Source: Streptomyces sp. DvalAA-43
GTDB taxonomy: Bacteria; Actinomycetota; Actinomycetes; Streptomycetales; Streptomycetaceae
Assembly (NCBI RefSeq): GCF_900091725.1
Contig: NZ_FMBW01000066.1
Location: 39,505-103,504 of the forward strand
DNA: 64,000 bases
Reading direction: 5' to 3'
Shown here: piece by piece, positions 25,801-35,697 of the stretch
How the letters are laid out: each line of letters opens with the position of its first letter
Position numbering within the stretch: the stretch's first letter is position 1
Translations under genes and position numbers: made by a program
The notes under the pieces: model-generated
Told to the model about the DNA's origin: nothing
The model's input: only the letters and a program-made list of their open reading frames with translations
Databases searched by the model: none

Positions 25801-28800
25801 GCGTTCACCATTGCCTCGGCCGGACCGGACGAGGGCAGCCGTGCGGTGCACGCGAGCGGCGTCGTGCGCTCGGGGCAGCCACGCCCGGCCGGGCCCCCCA
25901 CCGACACCGAAGCCCTCCGGGCGCGCACCCGGCGACGGCTGGGCGGTGAGGACTGCTACGCGGCGCTCGCCGCCCTCGGCTACCACTACGGGCCCGCTTT
26001 CCGGGCCATCGAAGAGGTGTGGATCGGTTCCGGAGAGGTCCTCGCCCGGCTCCGGCCACCCTCGGTGATCGGCGACGACGCGGCCGGACACCACATCCAC
26101 CCCGTACTGCTCGACGCCTGCTTCCAGTCACTGCTGGCGACACAACTGCCCGAGACGGAGGCAGACGCCGAAGGCGCGGGTGAACCGGAACGGCAGAGCT
26201 CCGGGATCCGGCTGCCACTGTCGATCGACGAGCTGCGCCTCGCCCCGGTGGGAGACCGGCCGATCTGGGTGCACGCGACGGTGACCCGCGACGGCGCGGA
26301 CGAGCTCGTCGGGGACATGGCCGTCTACGCGGACGGCGGCGAGCCCCTCGGCGGCATCCACGGCTTCCGCGCGGCCGACGTGGAGAAGGCGTCCACGGCG
26401 GTCGGCCTCGGCACGATCGATTCCTGGCTGGCCGAGACCATGTGGATCGACAGCCCCTCCGCCGAAGAGGAGGACGGAGCCGGTCCCGACCGTGCCGTGC
26501 CCACCGGCGGCGACTGGCTGGTGTTCGCGGACCGCCAGGGCGTCGGCGACGCCCTGAGCGCCCTGCTCGCCGAGCGCGGCGAGCGCTGCCACCTGGTGCG
26601 CCCCGGCGACACGTACCGAAGAAGCCGCGAAGGCGGCGAGTTCACGATCGATCCGGAGTCCGACACGGACCTGGAGCGGCTCCTCACCGAGCTGAGCGAA
26701 GACAGCGACGGCGCGGACGGCGCCGGGGGACCTGTCGGCACCGTCGTGCACCTGTGGAACCTCGACCTGCCCCACCGCGCCGACGCCTCGCCCCAGGACC
26801 TCGTACGGCACAGCGGCACCGGGGCCTACTCGCTGGTCGCGCTCGCCCGGACCCTGCTCCGCCGCGAGGCGGCCGGCCGACTGCACATCGTGACCCGCGG
26901 CGCGCAGCACACCGGCCCCGGCGATGCCGTCGAGCCGCTGGGAGCGCCCGCGTGGGGAGTCGGCCGGGTGCTCAGGCACCAGGAGCTGCTCTCCCACCCC
27001 GGCAAGCTGATCGACCTCGCCCCCGGTCCGCAGAGCGGCGAAGGATTCCGGGACGAGGCCCGCGCACTGCTGCGCGAACTGCTGACCGATGACGAGGAGG
27101 AGATCGCCCTGCGTGGCGCGGCTCGCCTCACCAGCCGGATCCGGCAGGCCGAGCAGCTGACGCACCCCCTTCCGCTGCGCCTGCGCACCGATGCGAACTA
27201 CCTGGTCACCGGCGCCTTCGGGGCGCTCGGCCGACTGCTGTGCCGCACGCTCGTCCGGCGCGGGGCGCGCAGTCTGATCCTGATCGGACGCACCGCACTG
27301 CCCGAGCGCTCCGCCTGGCGGGACCTGGACCCCGGTACCGCCGAGGGCCGTGCCACCGCTTTCGTCAAGGAGTTGGAGGCGCTCGGGGCACGGGTCGTCC
27401 TGGCACCGCTCGACATCACCGACGAAGCCGCGCTCGCCTCCTGGCTGGAGCTGCACCGGAGCACCGACCCGCTGCCGGTGCGCGGTGTGTTCCATCTCGC
27501 CGGACAGGTCCGCGACACCCTCGTCGAGGACATGGACCGCCGGACGTTCGCGGACGCCCACGATCCCAAGGCCATCGGCGCGTACCTGCTGCACCGCCAC
27601 CTCCGGGACGAACCGCTGGACCACTTCGTCCTGTTCGCCTCGATCGCCTCACTGCTCACCACGGCCGGCCAGACCAACTACGCCGCCGGGAACGCGTTCC
27701 TGGACGCGCTGGCCCAGCACCGCCGGACACTCGGACTGCCGGGGCTGAGCGTGGACTGGGGCCCATGGGCCACCGGCATGATCGAGGAGCTGGGACTCGT
27801 CGACCACTACCTCCACCACCGGGGGATGAGCTCGCTCGCGCCGGACGTCGGCATGGCCGTACTGGAACGCGTCATCGGCCAGGACCGCGCCCAGCTGCTC
27901 GTCGCCACGATCGTCGACTGGCCGGTGTTCCTGGCCTGGTACGCCTCGCCGCCCTCGCTGGTGGCGGAGCTGGCCGCGGCGGCACCGGCCGGGACGGCCA
28001 CCGGGCCGGGGGAGGGCGTCCTCGACACCTTCCGCCACGCGGACCCGGCCGAACGTCTGGCCCTGGTGACCGGGCGGTTCATCACGCTGACCGCCTCCGT
28101 GCTGCGGACCGGCCCCGACCGGATCGATCCACACGCGGGACTCAACGCGCTGGGACTCGACTCGCTCCTGGCGATGGAGCTGCGCGCCCGGATCAGCTCC
28201 GAGCTGGGCGTCGCCCCTCCCGTGGTGGCGCTGCTGAGCGGCACTCCCGTGGCCGAGCTGATCACACAACTCCACGATGCTCTCGCGGAGTTGGTCGCCC
28301 ATGAGGCCGGCGGCGCCGACACGGCCGCGGTGGAGGTGTTCGAGGACGAACTCCGCCACCCGCTGACGCAGAACCAGAAGGCCCTGTGGTTCCTCAGGCA
28401 GCTCAATCCCGAGGGCTACGCGTACAACATCGGCGGCGCGGTCGAGGTCCGGGTCGCACTCGACCCGGAACTCATGTTCGAGGCCGTCCGCTGCCTGGTG
28501 GCACGGCACCCCGCGCTGCGGACCAACTTCCTCACGGTGGACGGCGTCCCGATGCAGCAGGTGTCGCCGGAGGCCGTCGCCGACGTCGCGCTGTTCGACG
28601 TGCGGGACCAGGAGTGGGAGGACATCCACCGCACGATCGTGGCCGAGTACCGCAAGCCCTACGACCTGGAACACGACCCGCTGTTCCGCTTCCGCCTCTT
28701 CAAGCGCGCCGACGACCGCTGGGTGATCATGAAGGCGGTGCACCACATCGTCTCCGACGCGATCTCGACGTTCACCTTCATCGAGGAACTGCTGGCGGTG

Positions 28801-31800
28801 TACGAGGGGCTGCGCCAGGGCCACGCCCCCTCGCTGCCGCCCGTCACCGCCCGCTATCTGGACTTCCTCAACGCGCAGAACCGCTTCCTGGCCGGACCCG
28901 CGGCACCGCGCATGCTCGACTACTGGCGCTCGCACCTGCCGGTCGAGGTCCCGACCCTGGAACTGCCCGTCGACAAGCCCCGCCCCGCGGTGCAGACGCA
29001 CAACGGCGCCTCGGAGTTCTTCGTCCTGGACACCGGGCTCACCACCCGGGTGCATGCTCTGGCCCGTGAGCACGACGTGACCCCGTTCATGGTCCTGCTG
29101 AGCGCCTACTACCTGCTGCTCCAGCGCTACTCGGGCCAGGACCAGGTCATCGTGGGCAGCCCGGTGACCGGCCGGACCGAGCAGGAATTCGCCTCCGTCT
29201 ACGGCTACTTCGTCAACCCGCTCCCGTTGCACGCGGACCTGTCCGGCGACCCCTCGGTCGCCCGGCTGCTGCAACAGGTCCGCACCACCGTGCTGGGCGG
29301 CCTGGACAACCAGGAGTACCCGTTCGTCCTGCTGGTCGACAAGCTGGGACTCCAGCACGACCCCAGCCGCTCCGCGGTGTTCCAGGCCATGTTCATCCTG
29401 CTCACCCACAAGGTCGCCACCGAGAAGTACGGCTACCGGCTCCAGTACATCGAGCTCCCCGAGGAGGAAGGGCAGTTCGACGTGACCCTGTCGGTGTACG
29501 AGGACGAGGCGGAGCGCCGGTTCCACTGCGTCCTGAAATACAACACGGACCTGTTCCTGCCGGAGACCATGCGGCGGATGGCATCGCACTACACCGCACT
29601 GCTCGACAGCATGACCCGGGCCCCGGCGGAGCGGTCCACCTCCCGGCTGGAGATGCTGGGCGCCCAGGAGCGCGAGCGGCTGATCGGCGAGTGGAGCGGC
29701 GCCGGGCGCACCGCCCTGCCCCCGGGAACGGGCGAGGCGGACGCGTTCCGTCCGGTGCATGAGCTGATCAGCGAGCGGGCCGCCCGCTGCCCGGACGCCG
29801 TGGCCGTCACGGTCCCGGCGCTCCACGAGCCGGCCCGCCGGCTGACGTACGCGGAACTGGACCGCCGGTCCGAGGAGTCGGCCCGGCACCTGCGAGGGCT
29901 CGGGGTCGGCGCCGGATCGGTGGTGGCGCTCTGCCTGGAGAAGTCGCCAGAGCTCGTCGTCGCCCTGCTCGCGGTCCTCAAGGCAGGCGGCGCCTACCTG
30001 CCGATCCCGGCCGACCACCCGGCCGACCGGGTCGCCCACACCGTACGGACCGCGGGCGCCACCCTCGTCGTCGCCGAGGACGACGCCTGCCGCGACCGGC
30101 TGGCCGGGCTGCCGGAGCGGACGCTGACCCTGCGGGAACTGCGCGAGGCCGCGCCCGCGACGGACGACCTGAGCGGAACAGGCCCCGGCGCCGCCGAACC
30201 GGCCGGTCCGGACTCGACCGCGTACGTCATCCACACCTCCGGCTCGACCGGCCTCCCCAAGGCCGTGCGGGTCAGCCACCGCAATCTGGCCTCGGCCTAC
30301 GGAGCCTGGCTCCAGGAATACCGGCTAGACCGCGACGTCCGGGTGCACCTCCAGATGGCCGCTCCCTCGTTCGACGTGTTCACCGGAGACGTGGTGCGCG
30401 CGCTGTGCTCGGGCGGCAGCCTGGTGCTGGTCGACCGCGATCTGCTCTTCGACACCGAGCGGCTGTACACCACGATGCGTCAGGAGCGGGTCGACTGCGC
30501 GGAGTTCGTGCCCGCCGTCGTGCGCGGACTCATGGACCACTGCGAACGCCGGAGCCTGCGACTGGACTTCATGCGGCTGCTGGTCGTCGGATCCGATGTG
30601 TGGAAGGCGGGGGAGTACCGGAGGCTGCACGAGCTGTGCGGACCGGGCACCCGTCTGATCAACTCCTACGGGGTAACGGAGGCGACCATCGACAGCGCCT
30701 GCTTCGAGGGACCTCTCGACGACCTGGAACCCGGACGGACGGTGCCGATCGGGCGACCCCTGAGCAACAGCACGCTCCATGTGCTCGACCGGCACGGTGA
30801 ACCGGTGCCGCCCGGTGTGCCCGGCGAGCTGTGGATCGGCGGCGACGGCGTCGCACTCGGCTACGCGGGCGACCCCGAGCTGACCGACCGGCGCTTCGTC
30901 ACCCGGACCCTGAGCCGGGAGCCGGGCGCGGCTCCCGTACGCCTCTACCGCAGCGGCGACGCGGCGCGCTGGGACGCGGACGGCCGGGTCCATCTGCTCG
31001 GCCGGGCCGACAGCCAGATCAAGCTCCGGGGCCACCGGATCGAGCTCGGCGACATCGAGGCCCACCTCGCCCAGTGGCCCGAGCTGGTCCGGGCCGTCGT
31101 CACGGTGCGCCCCGACGCCCGGGGCGAGGAGGTGCTCTGCGCCTACTGCGTACCGGCCGAAGGAGCGGTACTGGACCGGCGCGCGCTGCGCCGGCACCTC
31201 GCGGACCGGCTGCCCGGGTACATGGTCCCGGCGCACTTCGTCACCGTGCCGGAACTGCCCCTGACCGCCAACGGCAAGGTCGACCCCGCCGCCCTGCCGG
31301 TGCCCCGGTTCGACGCGGACGACGAGCCCGAGGAGAAGCCCAGCACACCGTTCGAAGTAAGCATGGCCCTGCACTGGAAGGAGCTGCTCGGCCTGGAACG
31401 GGTCGGCCTCACGCACGAGTTCTTCGAGGTCGGCGGCAGCTCCATCAAGCTGATCGAGCTGATCCACCGGCTGCGCAAGGAGTACGGCGTCGGCATCCCC
31501 GTCAGCCTGCTGTACCGGGTGACGACCCTGCACGGGATGGCCGCCACGCTGGAGCGCCTCGCCACCGGATCGGTCTCCGACGACCTGCCCTGCCTCAGCT
31601 TCAACAGCGACCGGGAGCCGACCATGTTCTGCTTCCCGCCCGCCGGCGGGCACGGACTCGTCTACCGGGAGTTCGCCGCCACCCTGCCCGAGTACCGGCT
31701 GATCGCGTTCAACTACGTACCCGGCGCGGACAAGGTGGCCCGCTACGCCGACCTCGTCGAGTCCCACCGGCCCGACGGCAGGTGCCTGCTGCTCGGCTAC

Positions 31801-32271
31801 TCGCTCGGCGGCAACCTCGCCTTCGAGGTGGCCAAGGAACTCGAAGGCCGGGGACGCGACGTCGCCCATGTGATCGTGCTGGACTCGCACCGCATCCTCG
31901 AACCGTATGTGCCCGGCCCCGAACACATCGAGTTCTTCGAGGCGGAACTGGCCGAGCACCTGCGCAAGCACACCGGATCCGATGCCGTCGCCCGCGAGAC
32001 CCTGGACCACGCCGCGGAGTACCTGGCCTTCTGCGGCCGCACACCGAACCTCGGAACGGTGTCCGCGACCGTCAGCGTGGTCACCGACGAGGACAAGACG
32101 GCGCTGTACGCCGCGGACGCCCGCGGTACCTGGCACGGCAGCTCGACCGCCGCCACGGCCGTGCTCCGCGGCTCCGGGATCCACGCCGACATGCTCGACC
32201 CCAAGCACGCGGCCCGCAACGCCGACCTGGTGCGCGGCATCCTCCAGGAGGGCGGCGCCGATGTCCGGTGA
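22819..32271 (+). CDS. ftdB: FtdB-like iterative hybrid PKS-NRPS (tetramate synthase)
   Basis: A 3150-residue megasynthase. The domains are KS (about 12-437; Cys184, His319, His359), AT (546-840; GHSTGE with Ser636), DH (905-1185; His934, Asp1099), KR (Rossmann motif near 1465; Tyr1621, Asn1625), ACP (GLDS, Ser1782), C (1843-2270; HHIVSD 1975-1980), A (2312-2812), T (GGSS, Ser2875) and TE (2930-3150; GYSLGG with Ser2995). There is no ER, so polyene chains result. The A-domain pocket reads D2519 V2520 G2523 E2562 L2588 V2590 S2616 I2624 D2625 K2820, close to the ornithine code DVGEIGSIDK. The single PKS module is used repeatedly for both chains. The NRPS part links them to ornithine and the TE closes the tetramate. 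It overlaps ftdC by 11 bases. Confidence 0.95.
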   Translation: MPDVNSASVSDKVAIIGMGCRLPGGASDHRTYWKNLMEGKDCIAPTPADRYDVGSLGSRHKEKPGRLIGGRGGYIDGFDEFDPAFFGISPREADHMDPQQRKLLEVAWEALEDGGQRPAELAGSNTAVFVGAFTLDYKILQFSDLGFSSLAAHTATGTMMTMVSNRLSYCFDFRGPSLSIDTACSSSLVAVHLACQSLQNRETDLALAGGVLLHMAPQYTIAETKGGFLSPDGRSRAFDASANGYVRAEGVGLVALKRLDDALRDGDPIHAVILGAGVNQDGRTNGITVPNADAQVSLIRRVCGEAGITPGDLQYVEAHGTSTPVGDPIEANALSRALSVGRRPDAACYVGSVKTNIGHTEAAAGIAGLIKTVLCLKHRLIPPHINLEQLNAAIDQDSAPYRIPTEPTAWPDHEGPARAGVNSFGFGGTNAHIVLEQAPPSQTPPAAPAERAWNLLPLTARTPEALPEVAAGIRRELAGVDGPGVSLPDLGHTLAHRRQHLESRLSVVYSSRAGLDEALAAFLRDEPHPGVVHGRQLEPGQRGLVWVFTGMGPQWWGMGRQLLESDEVFRDAVTRCDRAIRAIAGWSLIEEMRADEAGSRMGETWLAQTANFAVQVGLAAMWRQYGVRPDAVVGHSTGEVAAFYEAGVYTLEDAVKVVVNRSRLQQKLTGTGTMLAVSLTEEEAQSRVSAFGDRISVAAVNSPSAVTLAGDRDALAELAESLHAEQVFAKFLTVQVPYHSAGMEAIKDELLTSLEGLAPRPATVPLYLTGQEGTAHGSELDADYWWKNVRDRVRFRSAVDRLADDGYGLFLEIGPHPVLGHSIRECLEGRETPARTLPSIRRQENEPERFAASLAELHNLGVPIDWDTLHPTGRPVVLPRYPWRRDRHWTEPAPVAQVRLGHFDHPLLGRRTDDTEPTWHATLDTERLPYLDDHRIQSTVVFPAAGYLEMATQAVRTLTGGTHVVLTDIEFRKALFLPEGEDRAVRLTLSSQNAAFTIASAGPDEGSRAVHASGVVRSGQPRPAGPPTDTEALRARTRRRLGGEDCYAALAALGYHYGPAFRAIEEVWIGSGEVLARLRPPSVIGDDAAGHHIHPVLLDACFQSLLATQLPETEADAEGAGEPERQSSGIRLPLSIDELRLAPVGDRPIWVHATVTRDGADELVGDMAVYADGGEPLGGIHGFRAADVEKASTAVGLGTIDSWLAETMWIDSPSAEEEDGAGPDRAVPTGGDWLVFADRQGVGDALSALLAERGERCHLVRPGDTYRRSREGGEFTIDPESDTDLERLLTELSEDSDGADGAGGPVGTVVHLWNLDLPHRADASPQDLVRHSGTGAYSLVALARTLLRREAAGRLHIVTRGAQHTGPGDAVEPLGAPAWGVGRVLRHQELLSHPGKLIDLAPGPQSGEGFRDEARALLRELLTDDEEEIALRGAARLTSRIRQAEQLTHPLPLRLRTDANYLVTGAFGALGRLLCRTLVRRGARSLILIGRTALPERSAWRDLDPGTAEGRATAFVKELEALGARVVLAPLDITDEAALASWLELHRSTDPLPVRGVFHLAGQVRDTLVEDMDRRTFADAHDPKAIGAYLLHRHLRDEPLDHFVLFASIASLLTTAGQTNYAAGNAFLDALAQHRRTLGLPGLSVDWGPWATGMIEELGLVDHYLHHRGMSSLAPDVGMAVLERVIGQDRAQLLVATIVDWPVFLAWYASPPSLVAELAAAAPAGTATGPGEGVLDTFRHADPAERLALVTGRFITLTASVLRTGPDRIDPHAGLNALGLDSLLAMELRARISSELGVAPPVVALLSGTPVAELITQLHDALAELVAHEAGGADTAAVEVFEDELRHPLTQNQKALWFLRQLNPEGYAYNIGGAVEVRVALDPELMFEAVRCLVARHPALRTNFLTVDGVPMQQVSPEAVADVALFDVRDQEWEDIHRTIVAEYRKPYDLEHDPLFRFRLFKRADDRWVIMKAVHHIVSDAISTFTFIEELLAVYEGLRQGHAPSLPPVTARYLDFLNAQNRFLAGPAAPRMLDYWRSHLPVEVPTLELPVDKPRPAVQTHNGASEFFVLDTGLTTRVHALAREHDVTPFMVLLSAYYLLLQRYSGQDQVIVGSPVTGRTEQEFASVYGYFVNPLPLHADLSGDPSVARLLQQVRTTVLGGLDNQEYPFVLLVDKLGLQHDPSRSAVFQAMFILLTHKVATEKYGYRLQYIELPEEEGQFDVTLSVYEDEAERRFHCVLKYNTDLFLPETMRRMASHYTALLDSMTRAPAERSTSRLEMLGAQERERLIGEWSGAGRTALPPGTGEADAFRPVHELISERAARCPDAVAVTVPALHEPARRLTYAELDRRSEESARHLRGLGVGAGSVVALCLEKSPELVVALLAVLKAGGAYLPIPADHPADRVAHTVRTAGATLVVAEDDACRDRLAGLPERTLTLRELREAAPATDDLSGTGPGAAEPAGPDSTAYVIHTSGSTGLPKAVRVSHRNLASAYGAWLQEYRLDRDVRVHLQMAAPSFDVFTGDVVRALCSGGSLVLVDRDLLFDTERLYTTMRQERVDCAEFVPAVVRGLMDHCERRSLRLDFMRLLVVGSDVWKAGEYRRLHELCGPGTRLINSYGVTEATIDSACFEGPLDDLEPGRTVPIGRPLSNSTLHVLDRHGEPVPPGVPGELWIGGDGVALGYAGDPELTDRRFVTRTLSREPGAAPVRLYRSGDAARWDADGRVHLLGRADSQIKLRGHRIELGDIEAHLAQWPELVRAVVTVRPDARGEEVLCAYCVPAEGAVLDRRALRRHLADRLPGYMVPAHFVTVPELPLTANGKVDPAALPVPRFDADDEPEEKPSTPFEVSMALHWKELLGLERVGLTHEFFEVGGSSIKLIELIHRLRKEYGVGIPVSLLYRVTTLHGMAATLERLATGSVSDDLPCLSFNSDREPTMFCFPPAGGHGLVYREFAATLPEYRLIAFNYVPGADKVARYADLVESHRPDGRCLLLGYSLGGNLAFEVAKELEGRGRDVAHVIVLDSHRILEPYVPGPEHIEFFEAELAEHLRKHTGSDAVARETLDHAAEYLAFCGRTPNLGTVSATVSVVTDEDKTALYAADARGTWHGSSTAATAVLRGSGIHADMLDPKHAARNADLVRGILQEGGADVR

Positions 32272-33943
32272 ACCGGAGGACGAGTGGAGTTCCCGTGACG
32301 GTGCGGGGGACGGCGGGCCCCGGGTCATCGTGATCGGCGCAGGCGTCGCGGGAATGTCCACCGGGTGCTACGCACAGATGAACGGGATGCGTTCGCGCAT
32401 CTTCGAGAAGCATGTACTGCCCGGCGGCTGCTGCACGGCCTGGTCGCGCGACGGCTACATCTTCGACTACTGCATCGAGTGGCTGATCGGTACGGCCGAG
32501 GGCAACGAGGCCCATCAGGTGTGGCGCGAGCTGGGGGCGCTCGACGGCAAGACCATCACCAACTTCGAGATGTTCAACAGGGTCGTCGACGAGACCGGCC
32601 GCTCCGTGACCTTCTACAACGACCCGGACCGGCTGGAACGCCACCTGCTCGACGTCTCGCCCGCCGACGCCCGGCTGATCCGGACCTTCTGCCGGGACCT
32701 GCGCCGGTTCGTCGACATCGAGCTGTACCCCTTCCTGACCGCCCCCGCCCTGCGGACGGTACGGGAGAGAGCGGCCCTGCTGCGCACCGTCCTGCCCGCG
32801 TTCCGGCTGTTCTGGCGCACGGCTTCGACGCCGATGCACGAATTCGCCGACCGGTTCCAGGACCCGTTGCTCCGCCGGGCGTTCCGCAACATCTTCTTCC
32901 AGGACCCGGAGGGCTTCCCGCTCCTGCCGTACCTGTTCAACATGGCCGGCGCCCATCACCTCAACGCCGGTTTCCCCCAAGGAGGTTCGCTGGGCCTGGC
33001 CCGGTCGATCGAGGAACGCTACACCTCGCTGGGCGGCCGGATCAGCTACCGGGCACGCGTCGAACGGATCCTGGTCGAGGACGGGCGCGCCGTCGGGATC
33101 GAGCTGCGGGACGGCAAGCGGTACTACGCCGACCACGTGGTCTCCGCCTGCGACGGCCACACCACGATTCACGGCCTCCTGCAGGGCCGGTTCACCGGCC
33201 CCCGGATCGACAAGCTGTACGACGAGCTGCTGCACCGTCCCGGCGCCCTCTTCCCCGCGGTGGTCTCCGCCTTCGTCGGGATCCGGGGCGATCTGGGCCC
33301 CGACCGGGCCCACAGCACCACCTATCTGCTCCCGCCCGAGGACGCCGCGCAACTGCCCGGCGCGCTCCAGAGCAGTGTGGTGGTCCAGCTGCGCTCCGAC
33401 TACTCGGACGGATTCGCCCCACCCGGCAGGTCCGTCATCCACTGCACCTACTTCAGCGACTTCGCGTACTGGAAGGCGCTGCGCGCCGCCGACCGCAAGG
33501 ACTACCGAGCGAAGAAGGGCCAAGTGGCCGCATTCGTCAGGGAGTTCCTGGAACGCCGGATGCCCGGGGTGGGCGAGCGCATCGAGCTCGTCGACGTCGC
33601 GTCCCCGGCGACGACCCGGCGCTACACCGGCAACCACGACGGATCCATCCTGGCCTGGAAGGCGTTCTCCGAGGCCGACGACATCGCGGCCAAGCTGGTC
33701 GGCAAGGACCGCATGCGTCTGCCCGGCCTGAGCGGTTTCTCGATGGCCGGGCAGTGGGTCGGCATGGGCGGACTGATCCGCGCCGCGTCCACCGGGCGCT
33801 TCGTCGTCCAGTACCTCTGCGACGAGCTGGGACGCGGGTTCACGGCGTCGGAGAGCCGGGGCACCGAGCCCTGGCACCCCGGGAAGCTGGGCCGACTGCC
33901 CCAGCTCGACAAATGGTCCATGCGTGGTGACATCCGCACATGA
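32261..33943 (+). CDS. ftdC: FtdC-like FAD oxidoreductase (phytoene dehydrogenase family)
   Basis: About 560 residues with the N-terminal FAD motif VIVIGAGVAGMSTGCYAQMNG, then the strongly conserved HVLPGGCCTAW and a C-terminal GLIRAASTGRFVVQYLC. Phytoene-dehydrogenase-like flavoproteins in PTM clusters carry out reductive cyclisation of the polyene tetramate rather than desaturation. It is related to the next gene throughout its length (both share PGGCCTAW, HTTIHGLL/RTTTMDLL and the RYTGN.DG segments), so the pair arose by duplication. ATG 32261 lies within the end of ftdB, with CAGGAG ten bases ahead, which suggests translational coupling. Confidence 0.9.
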   Translation: MSGEPEDEWSSRDGAGDGGPRVIVIGAGVAGMSTGCYAQMNGMRSRIFEKHVLPGGCCTAWSRDGYIFDYCIEWLIGTAEGNEAHQVWRELGALDGKTITNFEMFNRVVDETGRSVTFYNDPDRLERHLLDVSPADARLIRTFCRDLRRFVDIELYPFLTAPALRTVRERAALLRTVLPAFRLFWRTASTPMHEFADRFQDPLLRRAFRNIFFQDPEGFPLLPYLFNMAGAHHLNAGFPQGGSLGLARSIEERYTSLGGRISYRARVERILVEDGRAVGIELRDGKRYYADHVVSACDGHTTIHGLLQGRFTGPRIDKLYDELLHRPGALFPAVVSAFVGIRGDLGPDRAHSTTYLLPPEDAAQLPGALQSSVVVQLRSDYSDGFAPPGRSVIHCTYFSDFAYWKALRAADRKDYRAKKGQVAAFVREFLERRMPGVGERIELVDVASPATTRRYTGNHDGSILAWKAFSEADDIAAKLVGKDRMRLPGLSGFSMAGQWVGMGGLIRAASTGRFVVQYLCDELGRGFTASESRGTEPWHPGKLGRLPQLDKWSMRGDIRT

Positions 33944-33963
33944 ACACCGAGGAGAACAGGTCC

Positions 33964-35697
33964 ATGGCGCGTTCCGGAAGACAGTCGATGATCATCATCG
34001 GCGCAGGGCTGGGTGGGCTTTCCACCGGTTGCTACGCCCGGATGAACGGCTACCGGACCCATGTCCTGGAGATGCACGAACTGCCCGGCGGCTGCTGCAC
34101 GGCCTGGGACCGCGGCGACTTCAGGCTGGACCCCTGCGTCAGCTGGCTCCTGGGCAGCGGCCCCGGGAACGAGATGCACCAGATCTGGCTGGAGCTGGGT
34201 GCGCTCCAGGGCAAGGAGGTGCGGCACTTCGATGTGTTCAACGTGGTACGCGGCACCTGTGGCCGGTCGGTCTACTTCTACTCCGACCCCGACCGGCTCC
34301 AGGCCCACCTCATGGAGCTCTCGCCCGCCGACTCCGCTCTGATCAAGAACTTCTGCGGGCAACTGCGCGCCTTCCGTAAATGCCTCGCCGTCTATCCGTT
34401 CCTCAGACCGGTCGGGCTGATGCCGGCGATGGAGCGCTGGCGCATGCTGGCCTCCTTCGTCCCCTACTTCAACGTCGTACGCAAATCCATCGGTGTACTC
34501 ATGACCGACTACTCGGCGCGGTTCAAGGACCCCCTGCTGCGCGAGGCGTTCAACTTCATCCTCTACGAGAAGCACCCGGCCTTCCCCGTACTGCCGTTCC
34601 ACTTCCAGCTCGCCTCGCACGCCAACCTCTCCGCGGGCGTCCCCGAGGGAGGATCCCTCGGGCTGGCCGAGTCGATCGAGCGGCGCTACCGCTCGCTCGG
34701 CGGCGAGATCACCTACAACGCCAAGGCCGAGGAGATCCTGGTCGAGGACGACCGCGCGGTCGGGGTCCGGCTCAGCGACGGGCGTGAACTGCGCGCCGAC
34801 ATCGTCGTCTCGGCGTGCGACGGACGCACCACGACGATGGACCTGCTGAAGGGCCGCTACCTCAACGAGGAGTACCACCGCCTCTACACCCGGACCATCG
34901 AAGCGCCCGGCATGGTCTTCCCCGGGTACTTCACCCTCTTCCTCGGCCTGCGCCGCGAATTCCCCGACGCCGACCCCTGCACCACCTATCTGCTCGACGA
35001 GAAGGAAGCGGCCGGGCTGACCGGCATGCGGCACCCCAGCATCAACGTCCAGTTCCGCAACAGGCACTACCCCGAGCTCTCCCCGCCAGGGACGAGCGTC
35101 GCGTACGTCACCTACTTCTGCGACATCGCCCCCTGGCGCGCCCTGGACGAAGGCCCGGAACAGGCGACCCGGACTCGCGGCGGGCAGGAACTGCACACCC
35201 TTCCGGTACGCCACGGCCGCGGGTACTACGCGGCCAAGCGCCGGGCCCGCGAGACCCTCGTCGCCTTCCTGGAGCGGCAGCACCCCGGCATCGCGGACGC
35301 GATCGCCGTCCGCGATGTGTCCAGCCCGCTCACCCAGGTCCGCTACACGGGCAACTACGACGGCACGGTGCTCGGCTGGCAGCCCTTCGTGGAGAGCGGG
35401 GAGACGCTGGAGAAGCTCATCAAGAAACACGGCCCCGGTCTGCCCGGACTGCGCAACTTCTACCAGTCCGGGGTCTGGGCCACCACGGGCGGCCTGATCC
35501 GCGCGGCGGCGGCGGGCCGGCACGTCATGCAGTTCATCTGCCGCGACGACGGCCGCCCCTTCACCGCGTCCGTGGACGAGAGCGGTCCGCCTCCCACTCA
35601 CCGGGTCATCGAGGTGGGGCCCCGGCCGGTGTCATCGGCGCCACGTCCCGTCGCGGAGGGCCGTCCGGCCCTCGTCGAGAGGAAGGGAACAGTATGA
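33964..35697 (+). CDS. ftdD: FtdD-like FAD oxidoreductase (phytoene dehydrogenase family)
   Basis: A 577-residue flavoprotein with MIIIGAGLGGLSTGCYARMNG and ELPGGCCTAW near the N-terminus. The first in-frame ATG (33940) makes an ATGA overlap with ftdC, but ATG 33964 has GAGGAG (33949-33954) nine bases before it and opens directly into the FAD domain, so I prefer it. The enzyme would form one of the carbocyclic rings together with FtdC. Compared with FtdC it carries an extra stretch around RTRGGQELHTLPVRHGRG. Its stop overlaps the start of ftdE (ATGA). Confidence 0.9.
   Translation: MARSGRQSMIIIGAGLGGLSTGCYARMNGYRTHVLEMHELPGGCCTAWDRGDFRLDPCVSWLLGSGPGNEMHQIWLELGALQGKEVRHFDVFNVVRGTCGRSVYFYSDPDRLQAHLMELSPADSALIKNFCGQLRAFRKCLAVYPFLRPVGLMPAMERWRMLASFVPYFNVVRKSIGVLMTDYSARFKDPLLREAFNFILYEKHPAFPVLPFHFQLASHANLSAGVPEGGSLGLAESIERRYRSLGGEITYNAKAEEILVEDDRAVGVRLSDGRELRADIVVSACDGRTTTMDLLKGRYLNEEYHRLYTRTIEAPGMVFPGYFTLFLGLRREFPDADPCTTYLLDEKEAAGLTGMRHPSINVQFRNRHYPELSPPGTSVAYVTYFCDIAPWRALDEGPEQATRTRGGQELHTLPVRHGRGYYAAKRRARETLVAFLERQHPGIADAIAVRDVSSPLTQVRYTGNYDGTVLGWQPFVESGETLEKLIKKHGPGLPGLRNFYQSGVWATTGGLIRAAAAGRHVMQFICRDDGRPFTASVDESGPPPTHRVIEVGPRPVSSAPRPVAEGRPALVERKGTV

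Noticed and set aside
27649..30279. Long minus-strand open frame within the PKS-NRPS gene (876 codons), with several others along ftdB
   Set aside because: The opposite strand carries intact KR, ACP, C and A domains with all motifs. The antisense text has no recognisable content or RBS.
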